The notes: generated by a model not told the origin, from the letters alone. A DNA stretch of 64,000 nt from CAYVIB01 sp964451365 (GCA_964451365.1 CAYVIB010000028.1:16598-80597); one strand, 5' to 3'; counted from the first letter of the stretch, positions 52,412 to 64,000 are shown. Numbers and translations: made by a program.

Positions 52412-52753
52412 TTGCAACAAGCTATCGATGTGAATCGTGTGTTTCACGCTCTCGGCGACCCCACCCGTCGCGCTATTGTTGAAAAACTGTGCCAGGGGCC
52501 GGTGTCGGTTTCGCACCTGGCGGAACCGCTTGATATGACACTGGCAGCCGTCGTGCAACACCTGCGGGTGCTCGAGGAAAGTGGATTGGTAAACAGCAGG
52601 AAAAAGGGCCGTGTTCGAACGTGCAGCGTTGAACCGAAAGCGCTTTTTGCGGTGGAGCAATGGTTGAATGAACGCCGCTCTTTATGGGAGAGACGTTTCG
52701 ACAGATTGGGTGAACTGTTGGCGGAAAGCGACAACAAACAGAAGAACGGCTAG
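52412..52753 (+). CDS. ArsR-family transcriptional regulator
   Basis: 113 aa from a TTG codon seven bases after GGGAG. Winged-helix core VFHALGDPTRRAIVEKLCQG, SVSHLAEPLDMTLAAVVQHL and RVLEESGLVNSRKKGRVRTC. No metal-binding CxC motif is visible, so it probably belongs to the non-metal group paired with SRPBCC proteins. It lies four bases after the SRPBCC gene, hence one operon, and probably represses its own transcription. The frame is also open upstream inside the SRPBCC gene but not plausibly translated there. Confidence 0.88.
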   Translation: MQQAIDVNRVFHALGDPTRRAIVEKLCQGPVSVSHLAEPLDMTLAAVVQHLRVLEESGLVNSRKKGRVRTCSVEPKALFAVEQWLNERRSLWERRFDRLGELLAESDNKQKNG

Positions 52754-52799
52754 GGCGTGACTTTCATCGTTGGCAGTGCCTGCGCGTTTTTGGCAACTG

Positions 52800-53561
52800 T
52801 TAATGCTGTTCAGCCAACGCAAAGGAGAGGACGAATCCCGCGACCGTGGCAAACGCATTCAGCGGACGCCCGCGTTCGAACGCTTCCGGCATCAGCGTAT
52901 CCGCAAGCGAGGCGAGAACCGCGCCTCCGGCAAACGCCATCATTAACGCCAGCCACGGACGCGACAAACTGCCGGCAATCTGCCCCAGTACCACCATCAG
53001 CGTCAGGATAAAAGCGGCGCCGGCCCAGATTAGAACAACTTCTCTCCTGGCCTGGCCGCCCCGGCGCATGGCGGAGGCGCCAACCAGGGCTTCGGGAAAA
53101 TTGGATGTGAATATCGCCACCAGCAAGGTGACGCTGGCCTGGGTTTGAAGGCTGACACCGAGCGCCACATTTTCCGGCACGCCGTCGAGCGTTACGGAAG
53201 CCAACAGCGCAAAACCGATTGATCGTGTCGCGCTTTCCCTTATCGCACCTTCCTTTATTATGTCTGTCTGCTCCGCTTTTTCCCCGCTCGCGGCCGCGGG
53301 AGCCAATCGCTGGTCCAACCACTGGTTGAAAACGACAAACGTGGCCGCGCCCACCAGCAAACCCAGCGCGGCGCGTGTCAACCCTCCCATTTCCACCGCG
53401 ACGGGAAAAAGATCGAAAGCCAACGCGGAAATCAAGGTACCGCTGGCAAACGCCAACAGAATTCCGGTTACCTTACGCGGCGGACGCCAATTCGCGCCAA
53501 TAATTCCACCCACAACCAACGCACTGGAAGCAATTAAGCCATAGTAAATCGCGGTAAACAC
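52800..53561 (-). CDS. ZIP-family metal transporter
   Basis: 253 aa, eight predicted spans. Metal-path motifs are SVTLDGVPENVALGVSL in span 4 and FTSNFPEALVGASAM in span 5, variants of the ZIP HNxPEG motifs in which the first His is replaced by Asp (or Ser-Asn). The loop after span 3 (SGEKAEQTDIIKEGA) is short and has no His-rich stretch. It imports a divalent metal across the inner membrane. The changed motif leaves the metal open. No ribosome site is obvious at the ATG. Confidence 0.85.
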   Translation of the reverse strand: MFTAIYYGLIASSALVVGGIIGANWRPPRKVTGILLAFASGTLISALAFDLFPVAVEMGGLTRAALGLLVGAATFVVFNQWLDQRLAPAAASGEKAEQTDIIKEGAIRESATRSIGFALLASVTLDGVPENVALGVSLQTQASVTLLVAIFTSNFPEALVGASAMRRGGQARREVVLIWAGAAFILTLMVVLGQIAGSLSRPWLALMMAFAGGAVLASLADTLMPEAFERGRPLNAFATVAGFVLSFALAEQH

Positions 53562-53993
53562 AAGTCGCGCTTCCCATTTATCTTTTTAAGATGAAGAAGA
53601 TGCGGATATTTTCCCCATCCGCTGCATCGCCACTGCAAAAAACCTGCCTTGCAAAAATACTAAAGTGGAAACGGCATAACGATTCACCTGCTTTACAGGC
53701 TTTTTTCCATTACCGACAGCACGTCGTCATTTGTAACATTTTCATCGCGCTTCGAGATGTTACAACTTTTTACGCAATACCAACGCCAACGTTTAACCGA
53801 GTTTACCTTGCCGCCAACAATCGATAAACCGGCAGATGTTTTGCTTGGTTTATCGATAGAAATCACTACCCGTGAATGATGCAGCCGGTGTCAATTTAGT
53901 GTTTCGATTTTCTCACCTCTTTCAAGGTGTTTAAAGGTGTCGTGTAATGGCATCTTTTTTGGTGTCAGGTTGTCCCAGCGGAGGTTGCCAGCT
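53562..53993. other. Intergenic region upstream of the glycogen operon
   Basis: About 430 bases with no convincing gene. It presumably contains promoters for the ZIP gene and the glgE operon, whose GGAGG site sits nine bases before the ATG at 53994. No operator or riboswitch was recognised. Confidence 0.4.
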
Positions 53994-56165
<2,172 letters not shown>

Positions 56166-56167
56166 TC

Positions 56168-59100
56168 GTGCTCGATCTGGAAGAAATTATTGAAAAGAAA
56201 CACGTCAGCGCCGCCAGTCATGCAACCACCGCGGAGGAACCGACCTGGTTCAAGGACGCGATCATTTACCAGTTGCACGTAAAGTCGTTTTTCGATTCCA
56301 ACAACGACGGTATCGGCGATTTCAAGGGATTGATTGAAAAGCTCGATTACATTGCCGCGCTCGGTGTGAACACCATCTGGCTGCTGCCTTTCTACCCGAG
56401 CCCGCTGCGCGACGACGGATATGACATTGCCGATTACTACGGCGTGCATCCGGACTACGGCACGATAGAAGATGTCCAGCGCTTTATTGATGAAGCGCAC
56501 CAGCGCGGACTGCGCGTTGTTACCGAACTGGTAATCAACCACACCTCGGACCAACATCCCTGGTTCCAGCGCGCGCGCAGGGCGCCGCCGGGTTCGCCGG
56601 AGCGGGATTTCTACGTGTGGTCCGACAGTGATGAAAAGTACGACGGAACCCGGATTATTTTTCTCGACACCGAGCAATCCAATTGGTCCTGGGATCCGGA
56701 AGCCAAGGCCTACTACTGGCACCGTTTTTATTCGCACCAGCCAGACCTGAATTTTGACAACCCGGAAGTACTCGACGCGGTATTGAAGGTGATGGGCTAC
56801 TGGCTGGATATGGGTGTGGACGGCCTGCGCCTGGACGCCGTGCCCTACCTGGTGGAGCGCGAGGGCACCATCAATGAAAACCTGCCGGAAACACACCAGG
56901 TTCTCAAACGCATTCGCGCGGAGGTCGATCGCAACTACCCCGGCCGCCTGTTGCTGGCTGAAGCCAACCAGTGGCCCGAGGATACCCAGGAATACTTCGG
57001 CAACGGCGACGAGTGCCATATGGCTTTCCATTTTCCGCTGATGCCTCGCATGTACATGGCCATCGCCCAGGAGGACCGTTTCCCGATCACCGACATCCTG
57101 CGCCAGACACCCACCATTCCGGAAACCTGCCAGTGGGCGATATTCCTGCGCAACCACGACGAACTGACCCTGGAGATGGTGACCGACAAGGAGCGGGATT
57201 ATCTGTGGAACCAGTACGCCGCCGAAAGCCGGGCGCGCCTGAACCTGGGAATCCGGCGCCGGCTCGCGCCGCTGATGCAGCGCGACCGCAGACGAATCGA
57301 ACTGTTGAACAGCCTGCTGTTTTCCATGCCGGGTACCCCCATCATTTATTACGGCGACGAACTGAGCATGGGCGACAACATATACCTTGGCGATCGCGAC
57401 GGCGTGCGCACACCCATGCAATGGTCACCGGACCGCAACGGCGGTTTTTCCAAGGCCGACCCCTCGCGCCTGATGCTGCCGCCGATCATGGACCCGCTGT
57501 ATGGTTACGACGCGGTAAACGTGGAAGCCCAGAGCCGCGACTCCCACTCCATCCTCAACTGGATGCGGCTGATGCTAGACATCCGCAAGCGTTACCACGC
57601 CTTTGGTCGCGGCGGTTTTAAGATGCTTTACCCGGCCAACCGCCGGGTGCTGGCTTACATCCGTGAATATACGCCGCCGGATGGCAATGGCGGAACCGAA
57701 ACCATTCTCTGCCTGGCAAGTATGTCGCGCGCGGCCCAGGCGGTGGAGCTGGACCTGTCCGCCTATGCCGGCTATGTGCCACTGGAAATGACCGGCGGCA
57801 GCCTGTTCCCGCCGATCGGGGATTTGTCTTATCTGCTGACGTTGCCGCCCTACGGCTTTTACTGGTTCCTGTTGTCGAACGACACCCAGTTTCCGGAATG
57901 GTACCGGCCGCCACCGGAACCGATGCCGGACTACGTGACCCTGGTATTGCGCAACAGCGTGCGTGAGGTGGGCACACCGCCGCTGAAGGACACACTGGAA
58001 AAAGACATCCTGCCCACTTACCTGAGCAAGCGGCGCTGGTTTGGCGGCAAAGGCGCGCGGCTGAGCGATGTCCAGTTGGTTCATACCGCCATTCTGCCGA
58101 AGCCGGACACCTCAACCAGTACCTCGGACACGTCGCGTATCCTGCTGAGCGAGATTTCCGTGAAAGTCGACGGCCACGTGCAGTACTACCAGATTCCACT
58201 CACGGTCATCTACGAGGACACCCAGATGCCGGCTCTTGCCCACCAGTTGGCCCTGGCCCGCGTGCGGCGCACCCGCCGGGTGGGCGTACTGACCGATGGC
58301 GTGGCCTCCGACGACCTGACCAAGGGCATGCTGGAACTGCTCAACCGCAGCCGCGAGTCAGACCAGGGCGTGATGGTCGACGAGGGCGGTCGCATTTACC
58401 TTAACCAGGGCGAAAAACCCGAATCCGGCGAGGTATCGGTGTTCAGGGCCACTTCCGCCCTGAGCGAGGCCCACCTGGATACGGACGAACTGGAAATACG
58501 CACCCTGTCGGTGGAGCAGTCCAACAGCTCCGTGATTATCGGTGAGCGCGCCGTGTTAAAAGTATTGCGCCGCCTGTTCACCGGCGCACATCCGGAAGTG
58601 GCCATGAGCGGTGCGCTGACCGAGGGCGGGTTTGCCAACACCGCGCCCCTGCTGGGTTACGTCTACCGCATCAACGGGCAAAATGAAGAAGTCGTGCTGG
58701 CGGTGCTGCAGGGATACATTCCCAACCAGGGCAACGGCTGGGAATGGACGTTGGAGCACCTGGAGCGCCTGCACCAGGAAATTACCGCCCTGGATTCGGC
58801 GGAAGTCATACCGGCGGAACTGGAGCAGGAGATTGTCGAAAAACAACAGGATGCCCTCAACGAACTGGTACGTTTCGCCTGCCTGGTGGGCAGGCGGCTG
58901 GGTGAAATGCACAATGTTCTTTCCCGGTGCCGGCACGAGGCATCCTTTGTACCGGAAACCGCAACGCGGGAAGACTGCCGGAACTGGGCCCAGGACGTTA
59001 TCGCCCAGGTCGAGAATGCGATGAACCACCTCCGCGACGCGCGGAACACGTTTGCCGACAACCGGGACAAGGCGCTGGCCGGCGCGGTGCTGGATGCGCG

Positions 59101-59647
59101 GGAGGATATTCTGGCCCTGGTTCCGAAACTGGCCGCGCGAGGAGAGGGTTCCCTGGTATTCCGCATTCACGGCGACCTGCACCTGGGCCAGATACTGGTA
59201 TCCCAGGACGACGCCTACTTTATCGACTTCGAAGGCGAGCCCACCCGGCCGGTGTCGGAGCGGTCGCGAAAATCCAGCCCATTCCGCGATGTGGCCGGTG
59301 TGCTCCGGTCCTTTCAGTATGCGGCGGAAACCGCGGCCAATATCACCGGGGTGCTGGAAACCGAACACTCCCACGATATGTACCTCCAGTTTCTCAACCG
59401 ATTCCACCGGCAGTCGAACGATGAATTTCTCGATGCCTATCGCCGCGCCGCCAGCGCGCTGCCACATGAGTGGACCGAAGAAGGCGGCGACCACGGCCTG
59501 ATCAATCTTTTTATCCTGGAGAAAGCGGTTTACGAAATCTGCTACGAAGCCGCCAACCGGCCGGAGTGGCTGAAGATCCCGCTGCGGGGACTGGTGGAAA
59601 TTTTGCAAAACCTGGACATTACCATCGATACCGAAGCAATATCGTAA
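56168..59647 (+). CDS. treS: Trehalose synthase / maltokinase fusion (TreS-Mak)
   Basis: 1,159 aa from a GTG seven bases after GGAGG. Residues 1-570 are a GH13 trehalose synthase (FKDAIIYQLHVKSFFDSNND; nucleophile in DGLRLDAVPYLVE near 222; acid/base in LLLAEANQWPED near 264; FLRNHDELTLEM near 330). Residues 600-1159 are a maltokinase (LSKRRWFGGKG near 620; catalytic loop RIHGDLHLGQIL near 998; YFIDFEGEPTRP near 1017). The fusion isomerises trehalose to maltose and phosphorylates it to maltose-1-phosphate for the GlgE gene just upstream. The fusion is common in gammaproteobacteria and actinobacteria. It appears GC-richer than the left half of the window. Confidence 0.96.
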   Translation: MLDLEEIIEKKHVSAASHATTAEEPTWFKDAIIYQLHVKSFFDSNNDGIGDFKGLIEKLDYIAALGVNTIWLLPFYPSPLRDDGYDIADYYGVHPDYGTIEDVQRFIDEAHQRGLRVVTELVINHTSDQHPWFQRARRAPPGSPERDFYVWSDSDEKYDGTRIIFLDTEQSNWSWDPEAKAYYWHRFYSHQPDLNFDNPEVLDAVLKVMGYWLDMGVDGLRLDAVPYLVEREGTINENLPETHQVLKRIRAEVDRNYPGRLLLAEANQWPEDTQEYFGNGDECHMAFHFPLMPRMYMAIAQEDRFPITDILRQTPTIPETCQWAIFLRNHDELTLEMVTDKERDYLWNQYAAESRARLNLGIRRRLAPLMQRDRRRIELLNSLLFSMPGTPIIYYGDELSMGDNIYLGDRDGVRTPMQWSPDRNGGFSKADPSRLMLPPIMDPLYGYDAVNVEAQSRDSHSILNWMRLMLDIRKRYHAFGRGGFKMLYPANRRVLAYIREYTPPDGNGGTETILCLASMSRAAQAVELDLSAYAGYVPLEMTGGSLFPPIGDLSYLLTLPPYGFYWFLLSNDTQFPEWYRPPPEPMPDYVTLVLRNSVREVGTPPLKDTLEKDILPTYLSKRRWFGGKGARLSDVQLVHTAILPKPDTSTSTSDTSRILLSEISVKVDGHVQYYQIPLTVIYEDTQMPALAHQLALARVRRTRRVGVLTDGVASDDLTKGMLELLNRSRESDQGVMVDEGGRIYLNQGEKPESGEVSVFRATSALSEAHLDTDELEIRTLSVEQSNSSVIIGERAVLKVLRRLFTGAHPEVAMSGALTEGGFANTAPLLGYVYRINGQNEEVVLAVLQGYIPNQGNGWEWTLEHLERLHQEITALDSAEVIPAELEQEIVEKQQDALNELVRFACLVGRRLGEMHNVLSRCRHEASFVPETATREDCRNWAQDVIAQVENAMNHLRDARNTFADNRDKALAGAVLDAREDILALVPKLAARGEGSLVFRIHGDLHLGQILVSQDDAYFIDFEGEPTRPVSERSRKSSPFRDVAGVLRSFQYAAETAANITGVLETEHSHDMYLQFLNRFHRQSNDEFLDAYRRAASALPHEWTEEGGDHGLINLFILEKAVYEICYEAANRPEWLKIPLRGLVEILQNLDITIDTEAIS

Positions 59648-59684
59648 CCCGCCCTACGAAAAGCAACAGTTGATGGAGTAGATA

Positions 59685-61919
59685 ATGGCAGAAGGCGCCT
59701 TGAAAGAAACTGAAAACGATATCGCACCGGCCGCCGCGCAGGCGCTGGATAACGCCACCGTCGGCGACCCCTTCAGTATTCTCGGCCCCCACCGGCAGGG
59801 CAACGTGGTGCAGCTGCGCACCTACCAGCCCAATGCGCGCAAGGTGGAAGCCATCGCACCGGACACCGGCGAAGTGCTGGCGACCCTGGAACGCAGTCGA
59901 GCCTCCGGTAACGTTTTTGTCGGTGCCTTGCCAGAACAGAAAGCGCCGGAGCCCACCGACTACCGCCTGCGCATAGACTGGGGCGGCGACGTGCAGGAAA
60001 CCGAGGACCCCTACGCATTCGGGCCGATCCTGGGAGACGTGGACCTGCACCTGATCGGTGAAGGCAAGCACTACCAGCTCAACCGGGTGCTGGGCGCGCA
60101 TGTGGCCACCATCAAAGGCGTGCAGGGCGTGCGCTTCGCGGTGTGGGCGCCCAACGCGCGCCGGGTGTCGGTGCTGGGGGATTTCAACCAGTGGGACGGC
60201 CGCCGCCACCCGATGCGCCAGCGCGGCTCCTCCGGCGTGTGGGAAATTTTCATCCCGCGCATCGGCCCCGGCGCCCACTACAAATACGAAATTCTCGGCC
60301 GGCACGGCCTGCTGCCGCTCAAGGCTGATCCGGTGGGTTGGCAAATGGAATCCGCGCCGGGCGACGCGTCCATCATACCGTCCCCGGAAGAATTCGAGTG
60401 GCGTGACGACGCCTGGATGGCCAGGCGCGGAGAACGGCACTCGCACCATGCCCCCATCAGTATCTACGAAGTCCACGCCACTTCCTGGCGCCGCCATGAC
60501 GACAGCCGGCCGCTCGACTGGGACGAGCTGGCCGACGAATTAATTCCCTACGTCCAGCAACTGGGCTTCACCCATATCGAATTACTGCCGATCACCGCCC
60601 ACCCGTTCGGCGGCTCCTGGGGATACCAACCGGTTGGCCTGTTCGCGCCGCTGTCGGAATGCGGCGATCCGCGCGCCTTTGCCCGCTTTGTCGACCGCTG
60701 CCACGCCGCCGATATCGGCGTGATCACCGACTGGGTACCGGCGCATTTTCCCACCGATCCCCACGGCCTGATTCACTTTGACGGCACAGCGCTCTATGAA
60801 CACCAGGACCCCCGCGAAGGCTTCCACCAGGACTGGAACACACTGATTTACAATATGGGCCGTCACGAAGTGCGCGGTTTTCTTGTCGCCAACGCCCTTC
60901 ACTGGCTGGAGGTCTATCATATCGACGGCCTGCGCGTGGACGCCGTCGCCTCAATGCTTTACCGCGATTACTCACGACAACCCGGCGAATGGATCCCCAA
61001 CTGCTACGGCGGCCGCGAAAATCTGGAAACCATCGATTTCCTGCGGCAGTTGAACAGAGTCGTCGCGGAGCGCGTGCCCGGCGCCATGGTGATCGCCGAG
61101 GAATCCACCGCCTGGCCGGGTGTCACCCACAGCGCCGACGAAGGTGGCCTGGGGTTTTCCTTCAAATGGAACATGGGCTGGATGCACGACACGTTGCAGT
61201 ACATAGAGCGTGATTCCATCCACCGGCAATACCATCACGACAACATCACTTTCGGCCTGTTGTACGCGTTCTCCGAACGTTTTGTGTTGCCGCTGTCGCA
61301 CGACGAAGTGGTGCACGGCAAAGGTTCGATGCTCGGCAAAATGCCGGGCGATTACTGGCAGCAGTTCGCCAACCTGCGCAGCTATTACGGTTTTATGTGG
61401 GGACACCCGGGGAAAAAACTGTTGTTTATGGGCGGTGAAATCGCGCAGTACCACGAATGGAATCACAACGCGCAACTGGACTGGAACACCCTGCAAAATC
61501 CCCTGCATCGCGGCGTGCAACGACTTATTTCGGATTTAAATAACGTATATCGCAACCAGCCGGCACTGCACACCGCCGACGCCGACAGCACCGGTTTTTT
61601 CTGGTTGATCGGTGACGATCGTGCAAACAGCGTATTCGCCTTTTGCCGCAATGGTGTCGACGATGCCACGCCACCCGTAGTGGTAATCAGCAACTTTACG
61701 CCGGTGCCGCGCGAAAATTATCGCATCGGCCTGCCGCGTATCGGCCACTGGAAAGAAGCGCTCAACAGCGACGCGGAATGTTACGGCGGTTCGAATATGG
61801 GCAACGGTGGCGGTGTTTATGCTACCGCGACGGCCAGTCACGGCCAGCCGTTTTCGTGCGAGTTAACGCTGCCGCCGTTGTCGACTATTTTTCTGGTGTA
61901 CGACGAACCGAATTTGTAA
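59685..61919 (+). CDS. glgB: 1,4-alpha-glucan branching enzyme
   Basis: 744 aa, full length. An N-terminal domain and a CBM48 (VRFAVWAPNARRVSVLGDFN) precede a GH13 barrel: ELLPITAHPFGGSWGYQPVG, nucleophile in YHIDGLRVDAVASMLY (near 417), acid/base in VIAEESTAWPGV (near 471) and PLSHDEVVHGKGSMLG (near 540). It introduces alpha-1,6 branches into the glucan made by GlgE. It follows treS-mak by 37 bases in the same direction. The gene ends at a 10-bp hairpin without a clear T-tract. Confidence 0.97.
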   Translation: MAEGALKETENDIAPAAAQALDNATVGDPFSILGPHRQGNVVQLRTYQPNARKVEAIAPDTGEVLATLERSRASGNVFVGALPEQKAPEPTDYRLRIDWGGDVQETEDPYAFGPILGDVDLHLIGEGKHYQLNRVLGAHVATIKGVQGVRFAVWAPNARRVSVLGDFNQWDGRRHPMRQRGSSGVWEIFIPRIGPGAHYKYEILGRHGLLPLKADPVGWQMESAPGDASIIPSPEEFEWRDDAWMARRGERHSHHAPISIYEVHATSWRRHDDSRPLDWDELADELIPYVQQLGFTHIELLPITAHPFGGSWGYQPVGLFAPLSECGDPRAFARFVDRCHAADIGVITDWVPAHFPTDPHGLIHFDGTALYEHQDPREGFHQDWNTLIYNMGRHEVRGFLVANALHWLEVYHIDGLRVDAVASMLYRDYSRQPGEWIPNCYGGRENLETIDFLRQLNRVVAERVPGAMVIAEESTAWPGVTHSADEGGLGFSFKWNMGWMHDTLQYIERDSIHRQYHHDNITFGLLYAFSERFVLPLSHDEVVHGKGSMLGKMPGDYWQQFANLRSYYGFMWGHPGKKLLFMGGEIAQYHEWNHNAQLDWNTLQNPLHRGVQRLISDLNNVYRNQPALHTADADSTGFFWLIGDDRANSVFAFCRNGVDDATPPVVVISNFTPVPRENYRIGLPRIGHWKEALNSDAECYGGSNMGNGGGVYATATASHGQPFSCELTLPPLSTIFLVYDEPNL

Positions 61920-61921
61920 GG

Positions 61922-61950
61922 GATCGTGCGGCCGTTAACTCCGCACGATC
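61922..61950 (+). terminator. Hairpin after glgB, weak or Rho-assisted terminator
   Basis: Perfect 10-bp stem GATCGTGCGG / CCGCACGATC with a 9-base loop, starting two bases after the glgB stop. No T-run follows (ACCAAC), so intrinsic termination would be inefficient. Confidence 0.4.
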
Positions 61951-61994
61951 ACCAACAGTGTATAAAGCGTTAATAGTCTCAATACCCGCTTGCT

Positions 61995-62642
61995 TTAACG
62001 GCTTGCAACTTCGACACCGCAAATTGACGGCAGATCAGCAATCAGCACAGCAACTGCATCATCCGCCGCGCGATTGACCGCGTCATGGTATTCGCCAACC
62101 CCGTTAACCATATTTGCCCGGGAACCCAACCCCCGATAGCGACGGGTTCCCACGAATTGGCCGTTCATGGAAATATCCACCTTTATCGCGATTACTCCAT
62201 GGATGTTCATGTTCTCCGCGTAAGCATAAAGGCGGGTGACAGACGGTGTAAGAACAATACCAGCATCCTGCGTTTGATATTCTGCCAACGCCTTATCGAT
62301 ACCTTCTTGTTTGAAAGCTTTAAGCCAATTGTCAATCGGCTTGATCAACAAGGGCTTTGCAAAAGTCGAACCGAGCGTTTGCTGATTCTGCCGCTCATCC
62401 CTTAACGGTTCCACTCGAACTCGACAAGATCTCATGGACTCGTTAAAAGCTACCTTCTGCTTCTGGAGTTCTTCATATTCCTCGCGATTAACGCGCTTGG
62501 TTTTGCCTTTTTTATTTAAAGACGTGGATTCATACTGCAGTTCAACTGGCCCATCATCGGAAGTTTTAGCTGCGTAAACATTTACCCCCGAAATAGCGAA
62601 CCCGAAAATAACGGATAACGCCATTACTTTAATCGCTTTCAT
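61995..62642 (-). CDS. Secreted protein of unknown function
   Basis: 215 aa from the ATG at 62642, seven bases after AAGGAG. Signal peptide MKAIKVMALSVIFGFAISGV, cleaved near VYAA. The mature part has a charged helix (VNREEYEELQKQKVAFNESM), a central region with RLYAYAENMNIHGVIAIKVD, and a C-terminal RAADDAVAVLIADLPSICG. I do not recognise a family. Its start overlaps the stop of the upstream lipoprotein gene (ATGA), so the two are translated together and probably act together in the envelope. Confidence 0.75.
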   Translation of the reverse strand: MKAIKVMALSVIFGFAISGVNVYAAKTSDDGPVELQYESTSLNKKGKTKRVNREEYEELQKQKVAFNESMRSCRVRVEPLRDERQNQQTLGSTFAKPLLIKPIDNWLKAFKQEGIDKALAEYQTQDAGIVLTPSVTRLYAYAENMNIHGVIAIKVDISMNGQFVGTRRYRGLGSRANMVNGVGEYHDAVNRAADDAVAVLIADLPSICGVEVASR

Positions 62643-63583
62643 ATCTGCTCTCCTTGTTGGCATTGCCCCGTCTTTTTCTTGCTCTTGCTTTGCACATACA
62701 CTGGCGGCGTCGCAGTAGAATAAAGAACGCCGCCTTTGTCTCTAATCAATGAACGTCCTTGCTCAAGGCTAATCAAACTACCTCGCACCGTCATTTTATT
62801 ATTCATGACGGTGGCAAAAGGAACCTTGACAAGCTTTAAACAAGTCTCATCCAGTACCGGCTGCATATCATATGCAAGCGCTCTCGCGGTTTCGTCGCTG
62901 CTTCGCTTTAACTCTTGACGGAAAAGCGCTCCATCGCCCGAGCTCCACATAGTCATTGAAGCATCTCCCCCGTCTCCAACCTCAGCAGACTGATAATTAA
63001 AAACGTTGAAGTAGGCCGGCTTCGGTACCCGCTTTGATGTGGATGAGTTCTTCTTCGGTTGATGGGTGTACAAAAACGCCATGGTGCTTGTATTGAGCAC
63101 CTTGGATTCATCAGCGAACCGATAAAAACTGGACAGGTACAGCAGCGCCTCATTCTCTTCAAGGCTGGAAATACGCTTTACCAATTCCTGGTTCGACAGC
63201 AGGATAGCCTCGGCCTCTGCTTTCATTTCCTCAAAGGTAAACTCCTCGGCCAATCGCGCATTAATACTGCCAGCCAATATTTTTCGATAATTAAGATCTT
63301 CTGTCGCATCATAAAGAGGCTTGATAACGTCTTGTGCCGTATTGCTGCGTTTTTTGTTAATGGAAGAATCAATAAGTGCCGGAATCAAACCGCCACCCAT
63401 CACACCAGCAACATTGGACATAGCGACTGCCGGCTTGACTTCATCTTGAATTACAAGGTTATAGAGCTGGACAGTGGAGATTGAATCTCGCTTTTCTTTT
63501 GTTAAAGGAGTGTAAGTTGGCCCTATAGCACAAGCCTGTACCAGTACGACAGCCCCAAGGGCTAGTAAACGAAGTTTTTTCAT
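62639..63583 (-). CDS. Lipoprotein of unknown function, coupled to the next gene
   Basis: 314 aa from the ATG at 63583. Signal peptide MKKLRLLALGAVVLVQAC gives a lipobox (VQAC), then AIGPTYTPLTKEKRDSIS. The mature protein has a Gly/Ala-rich segment (MSNVAGVMGGGLIPALIDSS), charged helices (EFTFEEMKAEAEAILLSNQE) and a beta-rich C-terminal half (KVPFATVMNNKMTVRGSLIS). No family is recognised. The stop codon overlaps the next gene's ATG. It may be part of an envelope complex, with no evidence for substrate or process. Confidence 0.75.
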   Translation of the reverse strand: MKKLRLLALGAVVLVQACAIGPTYTPLTKEKRDSISTVQLYNLVIQDEVKPAVAMSNVAGVMGGGLIPALIDSSINKKRSNTAQDVIKPLYDATEDLNYRKILAGSINARLAEEFTFEEMKAEAEAILLSNQELVKRISSLEENEALLYLSSFYRFADESKVLNTSTMAFLYTHQPKKNSSTSKRVPKPAYFNVFNYQSAEVGDGGDASMTMWSSGDGALFRQELKRSSDETARALAYDMQPVLDETCLKLVKVPFATVMNNKMTVRGSLISLEQGRSLIRDKGGVLYSTATPPVYVQSKSKKKTGQCQQGEQI

Positions 63584-63683
63584 AAATCCTACCAATCATG
63601 TTATTTTATTTTCCAAAGTGGTGATAAAAAACATAGCCAAACATAAATCGTAACTGGTTTGCGGACATCCATCGCAAACCAGC

Positions 63684-63712
63684 TTGAAAAAGTCCAGGGA
63701 GAACTTTTTCAA
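63684..63712. repeat. 10-bp inverted repeat followed by CAGGCTGTTAG
   Basis: TTGAAAAAGT and ACTTTTTCAA are separated by nine bases and followed by CAGGCTGTTAG. A sequence of this form recurs as an intergenic or mobile-element-end element in many proteobacteria, as far as I recall. No transposase is seen nearby. Confidence 0.4.
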
Positions 63713-63874
63713 CAGGCTGTTAGTTTCACCGGCAGCAATATTACCTTGGAGGTAAGATTAATCAAGAAAAAATTCCCATGCTTCTTCCGCTAGTTGGCCC
63801 TCTGCTATCAGGAGAGTGATCGCTGGCACTGCCCGAGCCATCATGGACGTTGGGACGGGACAGTTAAGAAGCAA

Positions 63875-63906
63875 AAAAACCAGCCGGAGTTATCCGGCTG
63901 GTTTTT
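63875..63906. terminator. Strong bidirectional terminator
   Basis: Perfect 14-bp stem AAAAACCAGCCGGA / TCCGGCTGGTTTTT with loop GTTA, flanked by A- and T-runs so that it works on both strands. It probably closes a gene lying beyond the right edge. Confidence 0.85.
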
Positions 63907-64000
63907 AATTGATGCCCCCTGCAACAGCAATAAAGCGCTATTATGATACTTGGTCTTACCCTAAAAATACGCACACTCAGTTAAGCAACATCCTGCTCTT

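Larger units (their letters stand above)
63596..64000. other. Right-end intergenic region
   Basis: About 400 bases with no gene. It contains an inverted repeat and a strong terminator, listed separately. The promoter of the leftward lipoprotein operon should lie near 63,600. Confidence 0.4.

Noticed and set aside
58556..59608. 350-codon minus-strand frame
   Set aside because: It is antisense to the maltokinase half of the TreS-Mak fusion.

Overview
The window looks like chromosomal DNA of a Gram-negative gammaproteobacterium, plausibly from the Cellvibrionaceae or a neighbouring marine or soil family. The evidence is lipobox lipoproteins, an outer-membrane porin with a C-terminal aromatic residue, a GlgE / TreS-maltokinase / GlgB operon, SodC, PspA and paired Ku genes. 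This placement is inference from gene content; no rRNA or housekeeping marker is present.

Positions 1 to about 34,200 hold a large nonribosomal peptide (NRPS) gene cluster, and its main genes run leftward on the minus strand. In transcription order they are: an HPPD/hydroxymandelate-synthase-like single-domain VOC protein, an HpgT-type aminotransferase, an FMN 2-hydroxyacid oxidase, a membrane-anchored penicillin-acylase-family hydrolase, a PvdE/SyrD-type exporter, a 4.3 kaa NRPS (A) and a second NRPS (B) that runs off the left edge. A type II thioesterase lies on the plus strand at the right end. NRPS A is FAAL-ACP, C-A(Gly-like, with an embedded luciferase-like monooxygenase)-PCP, C-A-PCP, dual C/E-A-PCP. 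NRPS B is a TubC-like docking domain, C-A(Hpg-like)-PCP, dual C/E-A-PCP, C-A(Ser-like)-PCP, then a cut C domain. Binding-pocket residues read by eye suggest acyl-Gly(perhaps oxidised)-D-X(basic?)-Ala-D-Hpg-Y-Ser-... The fatty-acyl start, PvdE-like exporter and acylase together suggest a pro-peptide logic: build as lipopeptide, export, then remove the acyl group.

Positions 31,646 to 33,396 are an AT-rich stretch without a recognisable gene. From 34.7 to 53.6 kb there is ordinary accessory chromosome: a large Ig-like-repeat lipoprotein, small envelope proteins, an XRE-type membrane protein, an FtrA-like regulator divergent from a rhodanese, a CDF transporter with a solute-binding lipoprotein, a PspA/membrane-protein pair, a porin, a PBP-like protein, a chemotaxis transducer, a DUF378 protein, SodC, a zinc-ribbon/Ku/Ku operon, an SRPBCC/ArsR pair and a ZIP transporter.

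Positions 54.0 to 61.9 kb carry the glgE, treS-mak and glgB operon. It makes alpha-glucan from trehalose through maltose-1-phosphate. The right end holds two overlapping envelope genes of unknown role and a strong terminator.
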